Assembly (NCBI GenBank): GCA_018195615.1
Contig: JAGTPG010000001.1
Location: 310,001-374,000, forward strand
Length of the DNA stretch: 64,000 nucleotides
Source of the DNA: Streptomyces tuirus
Lineage (GTDB): Bacteria > Actinomycetota > Actinomycetes > Streptomycetales > Streptomycetaceae
Direction of reading: 5' to 3'
The notes under the pieces are model-generated. The model saw nothing but the letters and a program-made list of their open reading frames with translations. It ran no database searches and had not been told where the DNA came from. This document shows, one piece after another, positions 58,648 to 64,000 of this stretch. How positions within the stretch are numbered: the stretch's first letter is position 1; each line of letters opens with the position of its first letter. The translations under genes were made by a program, and so were the position numbers.

Positions 58648-59648
58648 CCCGAGTAGACGTTGAGCAGCAGGTCGGCGGGGTCGGGCAGCGGGCTCGCCTC
58701 GGCGTACGCGATGGCCTCGGCTATCTCGTCGCGCGTGCGCCGCCATACGTCGTCCAGGTCCGCGCGCGTCGCGGTGCCGTCGGCGACCGCCCGGGCCTCG
58801 ATCAGGTCGATGGGGTCGCGGGCCTTCCACTCGGCGACCTCCTCGTCCGAGCGGTAGGGGTGACGCAGGCCCTTGACGCCCTGGTGGTCGAAGTAGCGGT
58901 AGGTCTTGGCCTCGATCATCATCGGGCCGGCGCCGGACCGGGCGCGTGCGACGGCGTCGGTGGCGGCGCGGTGAACGGCGACCGCGTCCATGCCGTCGAC
59001 GATCACGCTGGGCATGCCGTAGGCGGCGGCCCGGTCCGCCACGTCGGTGAGGAGCATGTGCCCGGACTGCGGCGTGAACTCCGCGTAGCCGTTGTTCTCG
59101 CAGACGAAGACCACGGGCAGGCCGAGGATCGCGGCCATGTTGGCGCCCTCGTGGAAGGCGCCGATGTTTGTGGCGCCGTCGCCGAAGAAGGTCACGGCGA
59201 CGCTGTCCTCGCCCCTGTACCGGGCGGCGAAGGCGGCGCCCACAGCGATCGGGACGCCCGCGCCGACGATGCCGTTGGCGCCGAGCATGCCGCGGGTGAG
59301 GTCGTTGATGTGCATGCTTCCGCCGCGGCCGAGGCAGGCGCCGGTGACCCGGCCGTACAACTCGGCGTACATCTCGCGGAATCCGACGCCCTTGGCCACG
59401 GCATGCCCGTGGCCTCGGTGGGTGGAGGTGATCTGGTCCTCGTCGCGCAGGGCCGCCATCACGCCGGCGGCCACGGCTTCCTGGCCGACATAGAGGTGCA
59501 GGAAGCCGGGCAGTTTGCCCGCCTCCATGAGCTTGCCCGCCTCGGTCTCGAAGAGCCGGATGCGCACCATGCGCTCGTGCAGGTCCCTGATGACCTGCGT
59601 GCTGACCTGCGCGGATTTCTTCGACGCCGTTGACGCTCGTTGAGCCAT
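58644..59648 (-). CDS. 2-oxoacid/acetoin dehydrogenase E1-alpha subunit
   Basis: 334 residues from ATG 59648. TPP motif GDGATNIGAFHEGANMAAI...CENN (GDG-x-NN) plus THRGHGHAVAKG and GRGGSMHINDLTRGMLGANG, a pattern shared with acetoin dehydrogenase AcoA and pyruvate dehydrogenase alpha. First gene of E1a-E1b-E2. No E3 (lipoamide dehydrogenase) is in the window, so the housekeeping one must serve. Whether the substrate is acetoin, a branched-chain oxoacid or a pathway product is undecided. Confidence 0.9.
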   Translation of the reverse strand: MAQRASTASKKSAQVSTQVIRDLHERMVRIRLFETEAGKLMEAGKLPGFLHLYVGQEAVAAGVMAALRDEDQITSTHRGHGHAVAKGVGFREMYAELYGRVTGACLGRGGSMHINDLTRGMLGANGIVGAGVPIAVGAAFAARYRGEDSVAVTFFGDGATNIGAFHEGANMAAILGLPVVFVCENNGYAEFTPQSGHMLLTDVADRAAAYGMPSVIVDGMDAVAVHRAATDAVARARSGAGPMMIEAKTYRYFDHQGVKGLRHPYRSDEEVAEWKARDPIDLIEARAVADGTATRADLDDVWRRTRDEIAEAIAYAEASPLPDPADLLLNVYSG

Positions 59649-59707
59649 CGTCCGCCCCTTCGCCCGAGGGAGGTTGCCAAGCAATCGGACTTACTTGTGC
59701 CGGTCTA

Positions 59708-59749
59708 CAGTAACCAGCACGGTGCACCTTACTGAACAGCGTCTCTAAT
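59708..59749. promoter_or_regulatory. Operator candidates upstream of the E1-E2 operon
   Basis: Two overlapping signals: CAGTAA (59,708) and TTACTG (59,729) form an inverted repeat, and ACTGAACAGCGTCTCTAAT at 59,731-59,749 matches site A (46,945) at 14 of 19 positions by hand alignment. It lies 60-100 bases before E1-alpha and overlaps the 3' end of the VOC gene. Confidence 0.45.
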
Positions 59750-60206
59750 TACTATGCCCCGTACCCGAGTCACGGCCCAGCGCGTCCACCAACTCCACGA
59801 CATTGCCCTCGGGATCCGCCCAGAAGCTGATCCGCCGACCGCGCGCCCGGACGACGACCGGGTCCGACAAAGGCCGGGCGCCCGCGGCCTCCAGCGCCAC
59901 CACCACCGGGCCCATGTCGTCGAGATGGAAGGTGAGATACGACAGCCCCACACGCCCGGCCGGCAGGGGCGCCGCACCTGCCGGCACCGGCGCCGACCGG
60001 GGAAGGATCAACTTGACGCACCCCCCGGCGGGCACCCGCAGCCAGACGACCACCAGCTCGCCGCCGAGCCCGGCCGGACGCCCGACGGACTCCGGCACGC
60101 GCGACCGGTGCTCGGCGCGGCAGCCGATCACGTCGCAGTAGAAGCGCTCCATCAGCTCCAGGTCCCGGACCACCAGACCCACCTCGAACGGCCGCGTCAT
60201 GACCAT
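59745..60206 (-). CDS. VOC-family (glyoxalase-like) protein
   Basis: About 153 residues. MVMTRPFEVGLVVRDLELME, then YCDVIGCRAEHRSR, LSYLTFHLDDM and FWADPEGNVVELVD, the two-repeat VOC pattern with typical His/Glu ligand positions. Several in-frame starts are close together (60,200, 60,206, 60,221); 60,206 is a compromise. Same strand as and 96 bases upstream of E1-alpha. Could be a ring-cleavage dioxygenase relative, an epimerase or a binding protein. Confidence 0.78.
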   Translation of the reverse strand: MVMTRPFEVGLVVRDLELMERFYCDVIGCRAEHRSRVPESVGRPAGLGGELVVVWLRVPAGGCVKLILPRSAPVPAGAAPLPAGRVGLSYLTFHLDDMGPVVVALEAAGARPLSDPVVVRARGRRISFWADPEGNVVELVDALGRDSGTGHSN

Positions 60207-60516
60207 CACTGCCACCCCCACGGGACACCCAGCGGCGACTTCGGTACTTTCTATTGACAGACCACACTAAGTCCTGTTGTCGTTTCGGACACAGCCCAGC
60301 TGTCGCGTTCCGAAGCCGGTCACCGGCTCGCGGCTGGGAGGATTGTGAGGACATCGTGGTCCAGACCAGTTCGCCGGAGATTCGGGAAACAGACGCCGAG
60401 CGCAGGGCGCCGGCCTCGCCCCCCTCAGCCTCTTTGCCTCCCTCGGCCCCCTCGGCCCCCTCGGCCCCGAATACTCGTCGTGGATCAGCCAGGACCGGTC
60501 CACCGACACCGCGTCC
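60207..60516. other. 310-base divergent region with a CCCTCGGCC repeat
   Basis: Separates the VOC gene from the Rieske oxygenase. Bases 60,240-60,300 are comparatively A/T-rich and probably hold promoters. At 60,438-60,468 the 9-10-base unit CCTCGGCCC repeats three to four times. An open plus frame through the repeat encodes only PSAPSAPSAP and is not convincing. The Rieske gene may start further upstream than annotated. Confidence 0.4.
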
Positions 60517-61686
60517 GTGACGATGCGTCGGGAGGCCGCCGAACTCGTCGAGCGCGTGATGGCGCACTACCGCGACAACACGACGCACGAGGCGGACGGC
60601 CAGTGGACGGAACCCGTGGCCAACTACCTCGACGCCGACCGCTGGCGGCGTGAGATGGACGCCATCCACCGCAGCGTCCCCTTGCCGCTCGCCATGTCCT
60701 GCGAGCTTCCCGGGCCGAACACCTACAAGGCGATCGACGTGCTCGGCATCCCCGTGCTGATCACCCGTGACCGGCAGGGCGCCGTTCACGCGATGATCAA
60801 CGCCTGCCGGCACCGGGGGCCAAGCTCCTGGAACCCGGCTGCGGAGTGTCGAGGCGGCTCACCTGCCCGTACCACTCCTGGTCGTACGACCTGGCCGGGG
60901 AGCTGCGGGGCGTGTACGCCGAGAAGACCTTCGGAAGGTTCCGCGCGAAGGCCGCAGCCTCGTCAGGCTCCCGGCCGGGGAGCGCGCCGGGATCGTCTTC
61001 GTCTCGCTGGACCCGGCGGCCGAACCCGACCTGGACGACTGGCTGGGCGATCTGCAGCCCCTGCTGGAGGGCCTCCGGCTCGCGGAGTGCCACCACTACT
61101 CCACCGGCGAGCTGACCAGTCCCAACTGGAAGGTCACCCTCGACGGATATCTGGAGACGTACCACTTCGCCTCACTGCATCCGAAGACGGTGTTCGAGAC
61201 GAACCTCTCGAACATGATGGCGCACGACACCTGGGGCCCCCATCAGCGCATCGCACCGGCCCTGCGGCCCATCGCGCAGGCGGCCGAGATGGCGGCGGAC
61301 CAGCGCGACCCCGGGGACTGTGTCGGGCCGATCTACTGGCTCTTCCCGGGCCTCGCGATCGCCGGCGGCTGGCGGCAGAAGATCGCCGTCTCCCTGGTGC
61401 TCCCCGGACGGCGACGGAGTCGGTGACCCAGCAGATCATCCTGCTGCGGGAACCGGCGGTCACCGAGGAGGAGCGCCAGGCCGCCGACCGGTTCGGCGAG
61501 TGGTTCCACGAGGTGGTCCGCGACGAGGACTACGCGACCACCTACGGAGTCCAGCAGGGCCTGGAGGCCCTCGCCGGGACCGACTTCGTCTTCGGACGCA
61601 ACGAGCCCGGGCTCCAGCACTTCCACCGCACCATTCACCGACACCTGGACCGTGGCGCCGCAGCAGCCCCCAGAGCCGCCAGGTGA
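60517..61686 (+). CDS. Rieske non-haem iron oxygenase, alpha subunit, three apparent frameshifts
   Basis: About 390 residues with single bases restored near 60823, 60945 and 61410. Rieske cluster ligands CRHRG and CPYHSW (C-x-H, C-x2-H) near residue 103, and the mononuclear-iron triad in DGYLETYHFASLHP. The C-terminal domain ends RTIHRHLDRG. GTG 60517 is the first start in the repaired frame with a usable context, but an upstream start is possible. It hydroxylates a cyclic substrate. Reductase and ferredoxin are not in the window. Confidence 0.87.
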   Translation: MTMRREAAELVERVMAHYRDNTTHEADGQWTEPVANYLDADRWRREMDAIHRSVPLPLAMSCELPGPNTYKAIDVLGIPVLITRDRQGAVHAMINACRHRGPSSWNPAAECRGGSPARTTPGRTTWPGSCGACTPRRPSEGSARRPQPRQAPGRGARRDRLRLAGPGGRTRPGRLAGRSAAPAGGPPARGVPPLLHRRADQSQLEGHPRRISGDVPLRLTASEDGVRDEPLEHDGARHLGPPSAHRTGPAAHRAGGRDGGGPARPRGLCRADLLALPGPRDRRRLAAEDRRLPGAPRTATESVTQQIILLREPAVTEEERQAADRFGEWFHEVVRDEDYATTYGVQQGLEALAGTDFVFGRNEPGLQHFHRTIHRHLDRGAAAAPRAAR

Positions 61687-61715
61687 CGTACCAACAACAC
61701 TCGCGGGAGAACACC

Positions 61716-62507
61716 ATGGTGGCTACGGGCAGCCTCGACGGACGTGTCGCGGTGATCACGGGCAGCACGCGCAGCATCGGCCGCGCCATCGCCGAGGCCT
61801 TCCTGGCCGACGGCGCCGCGGTCGTCGTCAGCGGCCGCAGCGAGGTCAAGGGCAAGCAGGCCATGGAGGAGATGGGCGCCGGGGACCGGGCCGTCTTCCA
61901 CGCCTGCGACGCCAACAGCCAGGAGGACATCGAGGGCCTCGCCGACTTCGCCGCCGAGCGCTTCGGCAGGCTCGACATCTGGGTCAACAACGTCGGCGGC
62001 AGCTCCGGCTTCGCCCCGATCCACCAGCTCAGCGACGAGGCGTGGCACGACGCCCTCAAGCTGAACGTCAACGGCTACTTCTACGGCACCCGCCGGGCGC
62101 TGCCGAAGATGCTGGAAGGCGGCTGGGGCCGCATCATCAACATCTCCTCCGTCGAGGGCAAGCAGGCCAACAAGCCGGGGATCAGCCACTACATCACCAA
62201 CAAGCACGCCATCCACGGGCTCACCAAGGCGACCGCCTTCGAGTACGGCACGCAGGGCATCACCTGCAACGCGATCTGTCCCGGCGCCGTCGACACCGAC
62301 CTGATGCGTGCCGCGGGACCGGCCGCCGCCGAGGCCGAGGGCATCACCTACGAGGAATGGCTGAGCCGCTTCGCCGAGCACGCCGCGACGAAGAAGATCA
62401 CCACGGTGGAGCAGATCGCGGCCGTCGCCTCACTGCTCGCGAGCGAGGCCGGGGCGGGTATCACCGGCGCCCTGATCAGCGTCGACGGCGGAACGGCGCA
62501 GTGGTAG
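61716..62507 (+). CDS. SDR oxidoreductase (3-hydroxybutyrate-dehydrogenase-like)
   Basis: 263 residues and intact; ATG 61716 with GGGAGA upstream. VAVITGSTRSIGRAIAEAFL, WVNNVGGSSGF (NNVG replacing NNAG), catalytic Ser and Y-x3-K in NISSVEGK and HYITNKHAIHGL, GITCNAICPGAVDTDLM, and terminal SVDGGTAQW. It lies 29 bases after the Rieske gene, so it could oxidise the dihydrodiol or alcohol that enzyme forms. Confidence 0.9.
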   Translation: MVATGSLDGRVAVITGSTRSIGRAIAEAFLADGAAVVVSGRSEVKGKQAMEEMGAGDRAVFHACDANSQEDIEGLADFAAERFGRLDIWVNNVGGSSGFAPIHQLSDEAWHDALKLNVNGYFYGTRRALPKMLEGGWGRIINISSVEGKQANKPGISHYITNKHAIHGLTKATAFEYGTQGITCNAICPGAVDTDLMRAAGPAAAEAEGITYEEWLSRFAEHAATKKITTVEQIAAVASLLASEAGAGITGALISVDGGTAQW

Positions 62508-62565
62508 GCGCGGGACGGGCAGGGGCAGGGGCAGGCGAGGGCACGGACAGCGGGAGACCTCGGTC

Positions 62566-64000
62566 ATGAAGAGCTGGATCACGGACTGGCAGCGCAGTGA
62601 GCGGCTGCCGCACTACACCCGGGCCAACGCGGGCGAGACCCTGCCGGAGCCGGCCAGCCCGCTGGGCTGGACCCTGGTCTGGGGGCGGGGCCTCAAGGGC
62701 TGGCGTCGCGGCTTCGTCGGCTTCGGCATCTACCGCGAGGAGGAGGTGGCCGGACCTCGACCGCCGTTCGTCGGCATGTTCGGCGGCCACTTCTACCTCA
62801 ACCTGTCCCACATGCGGCTGTTCGGCATCCGCATGGGCCAGACGGCGGACCAGATCGACGCGGCCTTCGTCGGCCAGCGCTCCGACACCCCGCTGTACGT
62901 CGCGCACCCGGACGACCACGACGAGGAGCTCACCGCCAAGGCGGGCGCGACGCTCCAGCGGATGCTCGGCCATGCCGGCTTCCTCGAAGCCGACGCCGAC
63001 CGGGAACGGCTGCGCGCCCTGCGCCGCTCGCGCCCCGACCTGACGCAGCTGTCCGACGCCGAACTGGTGGCTCACGCACGGTCGTTGCTGGACGAAGTGG
63101 AGACGACCTTCCAGCGGCACGTCGAGTCCTCGCTGCCCGCGTCCGTCGGACCGGCGATCCTCGGCCCGCTGTGCGCGAGCGTGGACCGTCCCGGCGCCAT
63201 GCTCGACCTGATCGCCGGCCTTGGCGACGTCGACTCCGCCTCCCCCTCGACCGGGCTGTGGACGCTCTCCCGTCAGGTGGCGGCCTCGGCCGAGCTGAGC
63301 GCGCTGTTCGACCGGGGCCCGGCCGCGGTGGAGCAGGCGCTCGACGGGGCGACCGGCGACGTGAAGGCGTTCCGTGACTCCTTCGAGGAGTTCCTGGCTC
63401 AATCCGGTGACCGCGGCCCCAACGAGTGGGACATCCACGCGCTGTCCTGGGAGGCGGCGCCCGTCCAGGCGCTGGCCCTGGTCGACCGGATCCGGCACAG
63501 CCCCGACGACGACTCCCGGCCGCCCGTCAAAAGCGCCTGGCCGAGAGGCGCGACCGGACGGCTGGGGAGATCCGGGCCGTGCTGAGCGAGGACGCGCGGC
63601 CCATGTTCGATGCCGGCATGCACGCCGCGCAGGTGTGGATCCCGGCCCGCGAGCGCACCAAGGCGAACTGCGTCACGGTCGTCAACGAGATCCGCATGGC
63701 CGTACGGCAACTCGGCCGCCGCGGGGTCGAAGCGGGGCTCTTCGCCCGGCCCGAGGACGTGATGATGCTGCTGGACACCGAACTCGACGACTATGTGGCC
63801 GCCCCGGGGTCATTCGGCCCCGTGATCGCGCGCCGGCTCGAGGAGTACGCGGAACTGCACGAGCTGGAACCGCCGTTCTTCGTCGCCGACGACGCGCACA
63901 CCGACATCGACACCTGGCCGCGACGCGCCGAGGAGCGGACCCGGGCGGCCGTCGAGGGTGATGTGCTCCGTGGTGTGGGGGCAGCCACGGCACGTACACC
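62566..64000 (+). CDS. PEP-utilising-enzyme family protein (partial, runs off the window), one apparent frameshift
   Basis: At least 478 residues with one base restored near 63525. Start MKSWITDWQRSERLPHYTRA followed by NAGETLPEPASPLGWTLVWG and MFGGHFYLNLSHMRLFGIRM resembles actinobacterial PEP-utilising proteins related to phenylphosphate synthase and rifampicin phosphotransferase beta-type subunits. Their C-terminal mobile domain with the phospho-His lies beyond the window here. It follows the Rieske-SDR pair by 58 bases. A phosphotransfer role is family-level inference; the catalytic His was not observed. Confidence 0.65.

Overview
The window is very GC-rich and reads as a Streptomyces (or close actinomycete) chromosome: GTG/TTG starts, GGAGG-type ribosome sites, chains of 4-base ATGA/GTGA overlaps, Tat signal peptides, an Rpf-LysM-M23 cell-wall hydrolase, and a glgC/glgM-type glycogen pair. 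No tRNA, rRNA or CRISPR array was seen. A dominant technical feature is about 38 apparent frameshifts. In the many I traced base by base, restoring one G or C in a short G/C run repairs the frame. I therefore annotate these genes as single CDSs spanning the break, and treat the breaks as consensus errors rather than gene decay.

Layout. (1) 1-7.1 kb, minus strand: a tightly overlapping operon for uptake and non-phosphorylative breakdown of L-fucose (sugar ABC transporter, L-fuconate dehydratase, SDR, aldo/keto reductase, mutarotase, lactonase-like amidohydrolase), with a divergent GntR/FCD regulator and two TGGTC-type operator candidates. (2) 8.0-10.0 kb: type-B carboxylesterase and an AhpD-like protein. 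(3) 10.1-20.8 kb: an operon of an oligosaccharide ABC importer (binding protein and two permeases) plus GH5-like, GH85 and GH38 glycosidases, facing a LacI regulator across an intergenic region with three related operator palindromes. (4) 21.0-24.4 kb: secreted GH29 alpha-L-fucosidase and GH20 hexosaminidase. Together regions 1, 3 and 4 look like a system that releases, imports and dismantles fucosylated N-glycans.

(5) 24.6-31.3 kb: amidase, VOC protein, GNAT acetyltransferase, a 57-residue orphan, a degenerate HD-domain protein, a zinc-ribbon SDR and a wax-ester synthase/DGAT. (6) 31.4-34.0 kb: secreted PA14-GH2 glycosidase with its own LacI-type palindrome. (7) 34.1-37.3 kb: glgC, a GlgA/GlgM glycosyltransferase and a FhuF-like 2Fe-2S protein. 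(8) 37.5-44.1 kb: DMT-type membrane protein, Rpf-LysM-M23 protein, 6-phosphogluconate dehydrogenase, two unusual tandem-repeat arrays, a small GNAT protein and panD.

(9) 44.1-45.7 kb is a scar of truncated genes (orphan protein, FecCD permease, IS481 transposase piece). (10) 45.7-64.0 kb is an acyl-CoA and oxygenase catabolic island of unknown substrate: two acyl-CoA dehydrogenases, enoyl-CoA hydratase, a DUF35/thiolase (Ltp-like) pair, two SDRs, a 2-oxoacid dehydrogenase E1-alpha/E1-beta/E2 set, a Rieske oxygenase, two TetR regulators with a shared 19-bp operator candidate, and two unusual PEP-utilising proteins. One of these is a pyruvate-phosphate-dikinase homologue whose ATP-grasp half looks degenerate. 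The last gene runs off the window.
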